Origin: Romboutsia maritimum
GTDB taxonomy: Bacteria > Bacillota > Clostridia > Peptostreptococcales > Peptostreptococcaceae
Assembly: GCF_002251085.2 (NCBI RefSeq)
Contig: NZ_NOJZ02000004.1
Coordinates: forward strand, 62,001-126,000
Reading direction: 5' to 3'
Length of the DNA: 64,000 nucleotides
Shown here: positions 27,634 through 36,898 of the stretch, piece by piece
Numbering within the stretch: the first letter of the stretch is position 1
How the letters are laid out: each line of letters begins with the position of its first letter
Position numbers and translations under genes: made by a program
The notes under the pieces: model-generated
What the model saw: the letters and a program-made list of their open reading frames with translations, nothing else
Databases searched by the model: none
Told to the model about the DNA's origin: nothing

Positions 27634-28781
27634 TGACTTTTTCACAGTATGGGGATTATTTTTATCTTTATATATTATTATTAACTGTTATACCTGCAAT
27701 CATACTGGGATTAACAGGTAAAAATATAAAATACTATGGGATGATAGCCACAGTATTTATGATTTTATTAATTGTAGGTACAAATGTGGAACTTAAATTT
27801 TTAATAGGGTTTATATTATTAGAAGTTGTAATAATTAAAGGATATGAATATACAAGAAAAAAAACAGATAATAAATATGTGTATAGGTTATTTTTATTAG
27901 CATCAATGTCTCCAATTATAATAAATAAACTTTCACCATATACATCATTTGGTACAATTGGTTTCATTGGAATATCATATTTGAATTTTAGAACTATACA
28001 AATGGTTATTGAAATTTATGATGGGGCTATAAAAGAAGTTAAGTTTTTAAATATGCTTTATTTTATATTATTCTTCCCAACATTAAGTTCAGGTCCAGTA
28101 GATAGATCTAGAAGATTTGAAAAAGAGTTAGAAAAGAAAATATCAAAAGAAGAATATGCAGATGAGTACTTACTACCTGGTATTAAAAAAATATTTATGG
28201 GTATCATTTATAAATTTGTCATAGCATTTGTGATTAATTTATATTTTGTATCACAAATACCACCAGAAAAAACAATTTTAAATGCGATACTTTATATGTA
28301 TGCTTATAGTATGTATTTATTCTTTGATTTTGCAGGATATAGTTTATTTGCAGTGGGAACAAGTTATATATTTGGAATACAAGCTCCAGATAATTTTAAT
28401 AAACCATTTATAAGTAAAGATATGAAGGAATTTTGGACTAGATGGCATATAAGTCTTTCTAGATGGTTTGGAGATTATATTTTCTCAAGATTTGTTTTAT
28501 CATCTATGAGAAAGAAAAGATTTAAAAAGAGAACTACCACAGCTCATGTTGCACAAATGATTACAATGACAACTATGGGGTTTTGGCATGGATTAACATG
28601 GTATTATATAGTCTATGGTATATATCAAGGAAGTGTACTTGTTCTTACTGATATATATCAAAAAAAATCTAAGTTTTATAAAAAGCATAAGAAAGAGAAA
28701 TGGTTTGGATATGTACAAATTGGAATCACATTCCATGTTGCATGTTTTGGATTATTAATATTCTCAGGATACTTTGCTTAA
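27633..28781 (+). CDS. dltB: membrane-bound O-acyltransferase DltB
   Basis: MBOAT-family protein, 382 residues with about ten membrane helices, that moves D-Ala from DltC across the membrane. MBOAT motifs: MKEFWTRWHISLSRWFGDY and the catalytic His in MGFWHGLTWYYIVYG. Translationally coupled to dltA; dltC follows closely. Confidence 0.96.
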   Translation: MTFSQYGDYFYLYILLLTVIPAIILGLTGKNIKYYGMIATVFMILLIVGTNVELKFLIGFILLEVVIIKGYEYTRKKTDNKYVYRLFLLASMSPIIINKLSPYTSFGTIGFIGISYLNFRTIQMVIEIYDGAIKEVKFLNMLYFILFFPTLSSGPVDRSRRFEKELEKKISKEEYADEYLLPGIKKIFMGIIYKFVIAFVINLYFVSQIPPEKTILNAILYMYAYSMYLFFDFAGYSLFAVGTSYIFGIQAPDNFNKPFISKDMKEFWTRWHISLSRWFGDYIFSRFVLSSMRKKRFKKRTTTAHVAQMITMTTMGFWHGLTWYYIVYGIYQGSVLVLTDIYQKKSKFYKKHKKEKWFGYVQIGITFHVACFGLLIFSGYFA

Positions 28782-28799
28782 TTGAAGGGAGATAATAAA

Positions 28800-29030
28800 A
28801 TGCAAGAAGCTGTTATAGGAATATTTGAAGACGTATTAGGTACAGATGAAATAAGAGATGATTTAAATCTTAACTTATTTGAAGAATCACTTTTAGATTC
28901 ATTAGCAATAATAGAGGTGTTACTTGAAATAGAACAAAGACTAGGAATAGCACTTCAACCAACAGATTTAGAAAGAGAAGATATGGCAACTGTAAATAAT
29001 TTAGTTAAATTCTTAGAAACAAAAAAATAA
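28800..29030 (+). CDS. dltC: D-alanyl carrier protein DltC
   Basis: 76-residue acyl-carrier-type protein. The phosphopantetheine Ser34 is in ESLLDSLAIIEV. I start at the ATG at 28800 (MQEAVIG), with AAGGGAG eight bases upstream, rather than the TTG at 28782. Last gene of the dlt operon, followed by a terminator. Confidence 0.96.
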   Translation: MQEAVIGIFEDVLGTDEIRDDLNLNLFEESLLDSLAIIEVLLEIEQRLGIALQPTDLEREDMATVNNLVKFLETKK

Positions 29031-29067
29031 GAAATGATTAAGTAGTACATCAGTTTCATTTATATAA

Positions 29068-29116
29068 AGGGATTATCTTGAAATATTTATTATATTTTAA
29101 GATGATCCCTTATTTA
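29068..29116 (+). terminator. dlt operon terminator
   Basis: GGGATTATCTT ... AAGATGATCCC with T-rich tail. One of several TTATCTT-arm hairpins in the window. Confidence 0.8.
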
Positions 29117-29333
29117 GTTAATTTTCATTCTAATTAGGTATTAAAGTTATTAATATATACTGATATTATTAAATCTTCAAATAATTGAATTTAGGAAAAT
29201 AAAGTTTATCCGTATTATATATAAAGATAGTAATATTAAATTTAATAAAATGTACCTTTATTATAAATAGTTATACAAGAGGGTATTTTATATAAAAGTA
29301 ATGGGGAAAAGGGATAGATAAAGGAGAAAAAAC
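29117..29333. other. intergenic, no confident feature
   Basis: AT-rich spacer with an upstream ribosome site (AAAGGAGAAA) at the end for the next gene. No clear promoter pair chosen. Confidence 0.4.
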
Positions 29334-30212
29334 ATGAATTTAAAAAATTCAAACATAAAATTTATAAAAAGAAAGTATTTAAATATTAGATATGCAAATC
29401 AGTCTAATTCTCAAAAATTAGATATATATTTGCCTAATAAAGGAAGTGGACCATTTCCAGTAATTGTTTTAATTCATGGAGGGAAATTTAGTGAGGGGGA
29501 TAAACGTAATATAAATGGAAGTGTAATTTTAGAAGGAATTTTAAGGGGATATGCAGTCATTAGCATAAATTATAGATTAACTAAAGAAGATATATTTCCA
29601 TCACAGATTTATGATGTGAAAGCAGCAATAAGATATATAAAGAGTAACAGTAAAAAATACTCATTAGATAAAAATAAGGTAATTGCATGGGGGAAAGGTG
29701 CAGGGGGTTATTTATGTTCGCTTTTAGCAACATCATCTAAAATAAAAGAATTAGATAATTTAAAAATGGGAAATTCTATTGAAAATTGTGATATACAGGG
29801 AGTTATTAATTGGTCAGGTTCTATGGATTTTTTAACTATGGATAGTCAATTAAAAGAAAGTAATTTACATCCTCAAATTCATAGTAATGAAAGTTCTCCT
29901 GAATCAATACTAATAGGAGAAAAAATAACAAAAGCAATGGATTTAGTAAAGATTTGTAGTCCTATAACTTATATTTCAGATAATACGCCGCCATTTTTTA
30001 TACAGCATGGTAAATATGATAATAAAATTCCATATCAGCAATCTATACAGTTAAGAAATGAATTATTAAAATATAAAAAAGGAAATTCTATTTATTTTGA
30101 AATATTAGAAAATGCAACGGATGAAATAGATGATTTTGTAACAAAAGAAAATTTAAATAAAGTATTTGTTTTTCTAGATAATATATTAAAAAACAGTATT
30201 TGCCAAAATTAA
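29334..30212 (+). CDS. alpha/beta-hydrolase-fold protein, probably catalytically inactive
   Basis: 292 residues resembling BD-FAE/acetyl-esterase hydrolases: oxyanion-hole motif LIHGG (residues 46-50), GYAVISINYRLT, and IRYIKSNSKKYSLDKNKVIAWG. The nucleophile elbow, normally G-x-S-A-G-G, reads GKGAGG, with Gly122 (codon GGT at 29697) where Ser is expected. Near the C-terminus the Asp region HGKYDNKIP is present, but no His follows where the catalytic His should be (ENATDEIDDF). It may be a pseudoenzyme. The promoter of the next operon overlaps its end. Confidence 0.75.
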   Translation: MNLKNSNIKFIKRKYLNIRYANQSNSQKLDIYLPNKGSGPFPVIVLIHGGKFSEGDKRNINGSVILEGILRGYAVISINYRLTKEDIFPSQIYDVKAAIRYIKSNSKKYSLDKNKVIAWGKGAGGYLCSLLATSSKIKELDNLKMGNSIENCDIQGVINWSGSMDFLTMDSQLKESNLHPQIHSNESSPESILIGEKITKAMDLVKICSPITYISDNTPPFFIQHGKYDNKIPYQQSIQLRNELLKYKKGNSIYFEILENATDEIDDFVTKENLNKVFVFLDNILKNSICQN

Positions 30213-30228
30213 CCAAATGTGCTATTAT
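30200..30228 (+). promoter_or_regulatory. promoter of the hydG leader
   Basis: TTGCCA (30200-30205), 17-base spacer, TATTAT (30223-30228), so transcripts would begin near 30235. Confidence 0.6.
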
Positions 30229-30234
30229 GAAAAT

Positions 30235-30399
30235 ATATAACCTAACCTTAAGATGAGGATCTGAGTGGAAAGGTTTAAAAAGTAAAATCGTTCTGAAATA
30301 CATGAGGGTTTTCCCGAGTGAAAAGGCGATGGAATAAGATGAAATATCTATCCCTGTGCCTTTAAAGGAACAGGGATTATTTTTTTAAAGGAGAATAAA
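30235..30399 (+). promoter_or_regulatory. structured leader RNA of the hydrogenase-maturation genes (unidentified)
   Basis: About 165 bases between a promoter and the first gene. The first hairpin is AACCTT/AAGGTT (30244-30275), enclosing AGAT/ATCT with loop GAGG. The second is ATCG/CGAT (30287-30330), enclosing GGG-TTTT-CCC. Both place the same word, GAGTGGAAAGG or GAGTGAAAAGG, immediately after the inner stem, and each inner stem overlaps ATGAGG. A terminator follows (30350-30386). The architecture is that of a riboswitch or attenuator; it matches no class I recognise. Confidence 0.6.
30350..30386 (+). terminator. leader terminator before the TM1266-like gene
   Basis: ATCCCTGT ... ACAGGGAT stem followed by TATTTTTTT, ending a few bases before the ribosome site AAAGGAG (30387-30393). 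Confidence 0.85.
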
Positions 30400-30684
30400 A
30401 TGAATACAAGAATTGCTTTAGTTGGGATTATAGTTGAAGATATAAATGCAACTGATAAACTTAACAAAATATTACATGAATACCAACAATATATTGTGGG
30501 CAGAATGGGAATTCCATATCATGAAAAAGGGGTATACATTATTAGTGTAGTAATTGATGCTACAAATGATGATATAAGTTCTTTATCAGGTAAATTGGGA
30601 ATGATTCAGGGTATTAATGTAAAAATAAATTATTCTAAAAGTAAAAAAAAGAACGATAAAAATCAATTCAAAGAGCAGTCATAA
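30400..30684 (+). CDS. TM1266-family putative [FeFe]-hydrogenase system regulator
   Basis: 94 residues of the TM1266 family (ribbon-helix-helix/ACT-like fold): TRIALVGIIVEDINATDKLN, YIVGRMGIPYHEKGVYIISVVIDA, LSGKLGMIQGINVKINYSK. Members are found next to hydrogenase maturases, as here with hydG 65 bases downstream. The exact role is not established. The tail is Lys-rich. Confidence 0.85.
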   Translation: MNTRIALVGIIVEDINATDKLNKILHEYQQYIVGRMGIPYHEKGVYIISVVIDATNDDISSLSGKLGMIQGINVKINYSKSKKKNDKNQFKEQS

Positions 30685-30749
30685 GTCTAATCATAACCAG
30701 CTAAAAAATCTACGCTGGAAAAAATCTTATTAAATATAGAAAGAAGTGT

Positions 30750-32174
30750 ATGAATATGTATAATGTTAATTCTAAGGTGGCAACAGAATTTATTAATGAT
30801 GAAGAAATATTATCAACACTTGAGTATGCTAAAAGTAATAAAAATAACAAAGAACTAATTAATCAAATTTTAGAAAAAGCTAAGAATTGCAAAGGGTTGT
30901 CACATAAAGAAGCAGCCGTTTTACTGGAATGTGAATTAGAAGAAGAAAATGAAAAAATATATAAATTAGCTGAAAATATAAAGAAGAAGTTTTATGGAAA
31001 TCGTATTGTAATGTTTGCTCCTTTATACCTTTCAAATTATTGTGTGAATGGTTGTGTATATTGCCCATATCATCATAAAAATAAACATATAGCTAGAAAA
31101 CAACTTTCTCAAGAGGAGATTGTAAAAGAAGTAACAGCTCTTCAAGATATGGGGCATAAAAGACTTGCACTAGAAACAGGGGAAGATCCTGAAAATTGTC
31201 CTATAGAATATGTATTAGAAAGTATAAAAACTATATATAGTATAAAACATAAAAATGGAGCAATACGTAGAGTTAATGTGAATATAGCAGCCACAACTGT
31301 TGAAAATTATAGCAAATTAAAAGAAGCAGGAATAGGTACATATATATTATTCCAAGAAACATATCATAAAAAAGCATATGAAGAACTTCATCCAACTGGT
31401 CCTAAACACAACTATTCTTATCATACAGAAGCTATGGATAGAGCAATGGAAGGTGGAATAGATGATGTGGGTATAGGTGTGTTATTTGGATTAAATTTAT
31501 ATCGTTATGATTTCGTAGGATTATTAATGCATGCAGAACATTTAGAAGCTGCTTTTGGAGTAGGACCACATACTATAAGTGTTCCAAGAATTCGTCCAGC
31601 AGATGATATAAATCCAGAAGATTTTACTAATGCAGTTCCAGATGAAATATTTGAAAAAATAGTAGCTATATTACGTGTATCTGTACCTTACACAGGAATG
31701 ATAGTATCTACAAGAGAATCTCAAAAAACAAGAAAAAATCTTTTACATTTAGGAGTTTCTCAGATAAGTGGAGCTTCATGTACTAGTGTTGGAGGATATG
31801 CACAAAAAGAAAAAGAAGAAGAAAATTCAGCTCAATTTGATGTAAATGATAATAGAACGTTAGATGAAGTTGTAAATTGGTTATTGGATATGAATTATAT
31901 TCCAAGTTTTTGCACAGCATGTTACCGTGAAGGAAGAACTGGTGATAGATTTATGCAACTTGTAAAAGCTGGGCAAATAGCAAACTGTTGCCAACCAAAT
32001 GCACTCATGACGCTAAAAGAATATTTAGAAGACTATGCATCTGATGATACAATAAACAAAGGGGAAAACTTAATAAATAAAGAAGTTGAAAAAATACCTA
32101 ATGAAAAAGTTAAATCTATAGTTATAGAACATCTTAAAGACTTACATGAAGGACAACGTGATTTTAGATTTTAG
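30750..32174 (+). CDS. hydG: [FeFe]-hydrogenase H-cluster maturase HydG
   Basis: Radical-SAM tyrosine lyase that makes the CO and cyanide ligands for the hydrogenase H-cluster. 474 residues. The radical-SAM cluster motif CVNGCVYC has cysteines at 98, 102 and 105. The C-terminal auxiliary cluster cysteines lie in CTACYREGRTGDRF and NCCQPNA. hydE and hydF are not adjacent, so maturation genes are scattered. It shares the structured leader upstream with the TM1266-like gene. Confidence 0.96.
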   Translation: MNMYNVNSKVATEFINDEEILSTLEYAKSNKNNKELINQILEKAKNCKGLSHKEAAVLLECELEEENEKIYKLAENIKKKFYGNRIVMFAPLYLSNYCVNGCVYCPYHHKNKHIARKQLSQEEIVKEVTALQDMGHKRLALETGEDPENCPIEYVLESIKTIYSIKHKNGAIRRVNVNIAATTVENYSKLKEAGIGTYILFQETYHKKAYEELHPTGPKHNYSYHTEAMDRAMEGGIDDVGIGVLFGLNLYRYDFVGLLMHAEHLEAAFGVGPHTISVPRIRPADDINPEDFTNAVPDEIFEKIVAILRVSVPYTGMIVSTRESQKTRKNLLHLGVSQISGASCTSVGGYAQKEKEEENSAQFDVNDNRTLDEVVNWLLDMNYIPSFCTACYREGRTGDRFMQLVKAGQIANCCQPNALMTLKEYLEDYASDDTINKGENLINKEVEKIPNEKVKSIVIEHLKDLHEGQRDFRF

Positions 32175-32198
32175 ATAATTAAATAAAAAAATTATAAG

Positions 32199-32310
32199 GG
32201 TTATCTTAAGATAAACTTTAAAATGTATATCTCATAAGTGTTTTTATTTTCATATTTAGGACTGATTGCATTTTGAAATTTTATATTTTGAGATAACTTT
32301 TTTTATTAAA
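32199..32310 (+). terminator. long imperfect hairpin after hydG
   Basis: Outer arms GTTATCTT/GAGATAAC and inner TTTAAAATG/CATTTTGA, with T7 after the outer arm. Probably a terminator; it is longer than most and belongs to a recurrent hairpin type in this window. Confidence 0.55.
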
Positions 32311-32330
32311 AATGTAAAAGGAGTAAAAAA

Positions 32331-32993
32331 ATGATAGAGATTAAAATTTTAGATAAACTAAAAGAGAAGTGTCCACAAGTAGCTATAGGATGCATAATAG
32401 CAGATGTAGAGGTAACTGAAGGAAGTAATAAATTATGGTCTGTTATAAATAATAAGTGTAATTATATTGAGGGAACCATAGAATCTGACCAAATAACTAA
32501 AATAGAGAATATAAAAACATCAAGAATGGCATATAAAAGTTTAGGAAAAGATCCTAGTAGATATAGATTATCGTCAGAATCACTAGTAAAAAGAATTGTA
32601 AAAGGTATGGGGTTGTATAAAGTAAATAATGTTGTTGATATAAATAATTTAGTATCATTAGAAAGTTTTTATTCTGTAGGTACATATGATTTGCAAAAAA
32701 TAGATAGTACAGTATATTTTACTGTGGGAGAAGAAGGCGAAAGATATGATGGAATTGGTAGAGGATCTATAAACTTAACTAATTTGCCAGTATTTGAAGA
32801 TAAAAACGGAAAATTTGGAAGTACAACATCTGATTCAAATAGAGCAATGATAACTAATGACACAAAAAAGATATTAATGAATATCATATCTTTTAATGGA
32901 ACAAATAAATTAAATGATATGATGAAGTATGCTAAAGAACTAATTGTAGAACATGCAAATGGAAGAAATATAGAATGTAAAATAATATCCTAG
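32331..32993 (+). CDS. B3/B4 tRNA-binding-domain protein
   Basis: 220-residue stand-alone B3/B4 domain as found in the phenylalanyl-tRNA synthetase beta chain: SRMAYKSLGKDPSRYRLSSE, LYKVNNVVDINNLVSLES, SVGTYDLQKI. Such proteins may edit or bind aminoacyl-tRNAs or amino acids; the substrate is unknown. AAAAGGAG precedes the ATG. Monocistronic. Confidence 0.85.
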   Translation: MIEIKILDKLKEKCPQVAIGCIIADVEVTEGSNKLWSVINNKCNYIEGTIESDQITKIENIKTSRMAYKSLGKDPSRYRLSSESLVKRIVKGMGLYKVNNVVDINNLVSLESFYSVGTYDLQKIDSTVYFTVGEEGERYDGIGRGSINLTNLPVFEDKNGKFGSTTSDSNRAMITNDTKKILMNIISFNGTNKLNDMMKYAKELIVEHANGRNIECKIIS

Positions 32994-33080
32994 TAGGAAA
33001 TAAAATATAGTAACCTTGCATGATATTACATGATATGATAAAATTTTAATGTTAAATTAAAATAAAAGACAGGTGATAAA

Positions 33081-34361
33081 ATGCTTAATGAAACAAAAGA
33101 GTTATTAAAAGAATATTATAATTTAGATGATGAAACATTTAATTTATCAGAAGAAGTAATAGAAGATATATCAGATAAATTCGAAGAAATAAAACAAATC
33201 AGAGAATATAATCAGTATAAAGTTTTAAAAGCTATGCAAGAAGTTCGTTTAAGTGATAATCATTTTAACTGGACAACTGGATATGGATACAACGACCTTG
33301 GACGTGAAAAAATAGAAGAAATTTATTCTAAGGTTTTTGGGTCAGAAGATGCGTTAGTTAGACCTATAATAGTTAATGGAACTCATGCTTTAACTTTATG
33401 TGTGCAAGGGCTTGTAAGACCTGGGGATGAAATATTATCAGTAACAGGAAGACCTTATGATACTTTAGAAGGTGTTATTGGAATAAGAGAACAAAAAGGT
33501 TCTTTAAAGGAATTTGGGGTTACATATGATGAAGTAGATTTCTTAGAAGATGGAAATGTTGACTTAGAAGGAATAAAGAAAAAAATAAATGAAAGAACTA
33601 AGCTTGTAATGATACAAAGATCTAAGGGGTATTCTTGGAGAAAGTCTCTTACAATAGAAGATATAAAAGAAGCTATAGAAACAGTGAAATCAGTTAATAA
33701 AGATATAATAGTTATGGTTGATAACTGTTATGGAGAATTTTTAGATACAAAAGAGCCAACGGATGTTGGAGCGGATGTAATGGCTGGTTCATTAATTAAA
33801 AATCCAGGAGGAGGACTTGCTTTAACTGGAGGATACATTGCAGGTAGGCGTGATTTAATTGAGCTTATATCATATAGATTAACTTCTCCTGGAATAGGTA
33901 AGGAATGTGGTCTTACTTTTGGGACAAGTAGAACTGTACTTCAAGGTTTCTTTATGGCACCATATGTTGTATCTCAAGCTGTAATGGGAGCAATATTCTG
34001 TGCAAGAGCATTTGAGAAGTTAGGTTATGAAGTTTTACCAAAATATGATGATGTTAGAAGTGATATAATACAAGTTGTAAGACTTAATAATGCTGATGAA
34101 GTAATAAACTTCTGTCAGGGTGTTCAAGCTGCAGCGCCAGTTGATTCTTATGTAAAACCAGAACCTTGGGCTATGCCAGGGTATGAAAGTGAAGTTATAA
34201 TGGCAGCAGGTGCTTTTATACAAGGATCTTCAATAGAGTTAAGTGCAGATGCACCAATAAGACCACCATATAATGTTTATTTCCAAGGTGGACTTACTTT
34301 TGATCATTCTAAAATGGGAACACTTAAAGCAATTGAACATATGAAAAAAGGAAAAAAATAA
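33081..34361 (+). CDS. methionine gamma-lyase-like PLP enzyme (aluminium-resistance/YnbB family)
   Basis: 426-residue fold-type I PLP protein. The PLP Lys lies in AGSLIKNPGGG, the cofactor Asp in VMVDNCYGEF, and the N-terminal FNWTTGYGYNDLGREKIEEIYS and C-terminal QGGLTFDHSKMG are family hallmarks. It is often annotated as an aluminium-resistance protein, but a C-S lyase activity is more likely. A terminator follows. Confidence 0.9.
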   Translation: MLNETKELLKEYYNLDDETFNLSEEVIEDISDKFEEIKQIREYNQYKVLKAMQEVRLSDNHFNWTTGYGYNDLGREKIEEIYSKVFGSEDALVRPIIVNGTHALTLCVQGLVRPGDEILSVTGRPYDTLEGVIGIREQKGSLKEFGVTYDEVDFLEDGNVDLEGIKKKINERTKLVMIQRSKGYSWRKSLTIEDIKEAIETVKSVNKDIIVMVDNCYGEFLDTKEPTDVGADVMAGSLIKNPGGGLALTGGYIAGRRDLIELISYRLTSPGIGKECGLTFGTSRTVLQGFFMAPYVVSQAVMGAIFCARAFEKLGYEVLPKYDDVRSDIIQVVRLNNADEVINFCQGVQAAAPVDSYVKPEPWAMPGYESEVIMAAGAFIQGSSIELSADAPIRPPYNVYFQGGLTFDHSKMGTLKAIEHMKKGKK

Positions 34362-34376
34362 TAATAATAATATTTT

Positions 34377-34412
34377 AAAGAGGTTACCCTAGGTACCTCT
34401 TTATTTTTTTAA
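34377..34412 (+). terminator. terminator after the PLP enzyme
   Basis: AAAGAGGT ... ACCTCTTT with TATTTTTTT. Confidence 0.85.
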
Positions 34413-34712
34413 GTAGAAATGTTTAAAAATGTAAAATAAAAAAGAAAGTTAGAATAAAATATTACATAAAAAAATAAATTATATATTTAAAAATATTTGA
34501 AAATAAATATAATTAGAATACAAAAAATAGTCTAAACTTTAAAAAGATTGATAGAAAATGAATTAAAAAAATAAGGTTAAAAACAAAAAACGATTTAAAA
34601 AAATAAAATTAATTAAGAAATGAATATATAATTAAAAGTAGACTCTACATTATTTATAGTGTATATTGATATTACATAGATAAAATTATGACGATTTGAA
34701 GGGGTGTTATGT
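34413..34712. other. AT-rich intergenic stretch before the dipeptidase gene
   Basis: About 300 bases of very A-rich sequence. The only clear element is the ribosome site AAGGGG (34699-34704). Confidence 0.4.
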
Positions 34713-36062
34713 ATGAAACAACAAATAAAAGCAAGAGTTAATGAATTACAAAACGATATAATAAGTTCTATACAAGAATGTATAAAGATACCTAGTGTAA
34801 TATCAGATGCAACTGATAAATATCCTTTTGGAGAAAATATTGATAAAGCTTTAAGATATACTCTAGATCTATGTGAATCACTTGGGTTTAAAACAGTTTA
34901 TAAAGATGGATACTATGGATACGCTGAAATAGGTGAAGGAGAAGAATTAATAGGGATACTTGGTCACCTAGATGTAGTACCTGAAGGAGAACTAGAAAAT
35001 TGGCAATTTCCTCCGTATGAAGGAATTTTAGATGGCGACAAATTATGTGGTAGAGGAACGCAAGATGATAAAGGTCCTACTATAGCTAGTATATATGCAG
35101 TAAAAGCTTTAATGGATTTAGGAATTAAATTTGATAAAAGAATAAGATTTATATTCGGAACAGATGAGGAAAACCTTTGGAGATGTATAAATAAATATAA
35201 AGAGAATAATGAAGAAACTCCAAATTACGGATTTACTCCAGACTCTAAATTCCCTATAACAAATGCAGAAAAGGGTTTATTACAATCATTAATAATAGGA
35301 GATGCAAATTCAGGTATAGAATTATGTGCGGGGGATGCATTTAACTCAGTTCCTGGAAAAGCGATGTATACAGGGGAATATGTAGAAAGATTAAAAGAAG
35401 AACTTGATAAATTAAAATTTGAATATACTTGTGAAGATGAAAAAGTATTTGTTTTAGGTAAAAGTGTTCATTCAGCTGCAAGTGATAAAGGTATAAATGC
35501 TATAGCTAGATTATGTATAGCATTAAATAACATAGGTGTTAAGTCAAGTGCAGTTAAATTTATAGCAGAAGTAATAGGCGAAGATGCTAATGCTAATAAT
35601 GTTGTAAAAAACTGTATGGATGAAGCTTCAGGAAAACTTACATTTAATATAGGTAAAATAGATTTAAACAAGGAAAAAGAAACTGTAAGTATAGATGTAA
35701 GAATACCAGTTACTTATAACAAAGATACACTTGTAGAAAAATTAGAAGAAATAGTAGATAAGTATAACTTAAAATATGAAGAATTTGATTACTTAGCTTC
35801 TTCATATGTACCAGCAGATAACTTCTTAATAAAAGTTTTAAAGAAAGTTTATGAAGAAGAAACAGGTTTAGATGGAACTCCTCATTCTTCTGGTGGAGCT
35901 ACATATGCTAGAGCATTAGATAATTGTGTTGCATTTGGTGCAGTATTCCCAGGAAGTCCTGAAACTGAACATCAAGCTAATGAGTTTACAAGCGTTAAGG
36001 AACTTATGAAAGCAACTGAAATATATGCAATATGTATATATGAATTATTACAAGGAAAATAA
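34713..36062 (+). CDS. M20 dipeptidase (Sapep/PepV family)
   Basis: Metal-dependent cytosolic dipeptidase, 449 residues. Metal ligands: His in GHLDVVPEG, Asp in GRGTQDDKG, Glu pair in GTDEE, Asp in PDSKFP, His in PHSSGGATYAR. I start at ATG 34713, eight bases after AAGGGG; the GTG at 34704 sits inside that site. Monocistronic. Confidence 0.92.
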   Translation: MKQQIKARVNELQNDIISSIQECIKIPSVISDATDKYPFGENIDKALRYTLDLCESLGFKTVYKDGYYGYAEIGEGEELIGILGHLDVVPEGELENWQFPPYEGILDGDKLCGRGTQDDKGPTIASIYAVKALMDLGIKFDKRIRFIFGTDEENLWRCINKYKENNEETPNYGFTPDSKFPITNAEKGLLQSLIIGDANSGIELCAGDAFNSVPGKAMYTGEYVERLKEELDKLKFEYTCEDEKVFVLGKSVHSAASDKGINAIARLCIALNNIGVKSSAVKFIAEVIGEDANANNVVKNCMDEASGKLTFNIGKIDLNKEKETVSIDVRIPVTYNKDTLVEKLEEIVDKYNLKYEEFDYLASSYVPADNFLIKVLKKVYEEETGLDGTPHSSGGATYARALDNCVAFGAVFPGSPETEHQANEFTSVKELMKATEIYAICIYELLQGK

Positions 36063-36082
36063 AAATTGAACAATTAATATAT

Positions 36083-36116
36083 TATAATAGGGATTATATT
36101 TCATAATCCCTATTTG
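36083..36116 (+). terminator. dipeptidase gene terminator
   Basis: ATAGGGATTAT ... ATAATCCCTAT followed by TTGTGTT; moderate T tail. Confidence 0.75.
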
Positions 36117-36242
36117 TGTTATAAAATGAATAAAAAATAAAAAAGTACTTGATTATTGGAATTAGTTGATGCTTAATTAAGTTAAGGAAGTATATACATA
36201 TATAATAAAATAGAAATATGCATTAACAGGGGGGATAAGATT

Positions 36243-36806
36243 ATGTTATTTAAGAAAGAACTAGTTTTACAAATGATTAAGGATAAATTAGAAAGCTGTA
36301 CATTAGTGGGCAGACCAACAGCTGAACTTCAAAATTGTTGGTTTTTAAATGAAAATAAATTGGATTTGCTCCAAAAATATGATATAGAATATGAATTATT
36401 AAATACAAATGAAAGTTCTGTAAATATATGGTTTCCTAAATCTGAAAAAGCGGGTTTATCAGAATTGTGTATAATAAGGATAATAAGACCAAATAAAGAA
36501 CAAGTTCAAAAAATAATGGAAAATTTATTTATTGAAACTTTAGATATATATCAATCATCAATAAATAATAAAACTTTTTTAAAGGTTATTGGTTTGATAA
36601 ATCAATGTATAAACTTAACAGATATTTTATATATGATAAATAAAACTAAAAGTCAAATAGCACAAAATATGGATATAACAGAAAAAGAATTAGATGATAT
36701 TTTAAATTGTAATGAAAAATTAAATATCTATAACTTAAGCAAATTAATGAACTTATATCCTTTATTACCGTGGTCACAGTTTATAGAAGATATAAGCAGA
36801 AATTAA
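36243..36806 (+). CDS. hypothetical protein with HTH-like C-terminal helices
   Basis: Not recognised. 187 residues, AGGGGGGAT before the ATG. The N-terminal half is mixed alpha-beta (around ELQNCWFLNENKL and SSVNIWFPKSEKAG). The C-terminal part, LTDILYMINKTKSQIAQNMDI to LSKLMNLYPLLPW, has the rhythm of a Cro/XRE-type helical bundle. No membrane segment. It lies 92 bases before the SIR2-like gene, same strand. It may be a regulator or partner of it, but that is inference. Confidence 0.65.
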   Translation: MLFKKELVLQMIKDKLESCTLVGRPTAELQNCWFLNENKLDLLQKYDIEYELLNTNESSVNIWFPKSEKAGLSELCIIRIIRPNKEQVQKIMENLFIETLDIYQSSINNKTFLKVIGLINQCINLTDILYMINKTKSQIAQNMDITEKELDDILNCNEKLNIYNLSKLMNLYPLLPWSQFIEDISRN

Positions 36807-36898
36807 TAAATTACATATAATAGACTGAATATTGATTTGAAATATAGAAAATACTAAAAATATTAATTAAATTAGAATAGGGGATTGGAGTAGATATA

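Noticed and set aside
30235..30399. Assignment of the hydG leader to a lysine, M-box, SAM or NiCo riboswitch
   Set aside because: The conserved core sequences of those classes, as I know them, are not present; calling a class would be guesswork.
34413..34712. Possible small RNA in the A-rich gap before the dipeptidase gene
   Set aside because: No stable inverted repeat, promoter pair or terminator could be seen.
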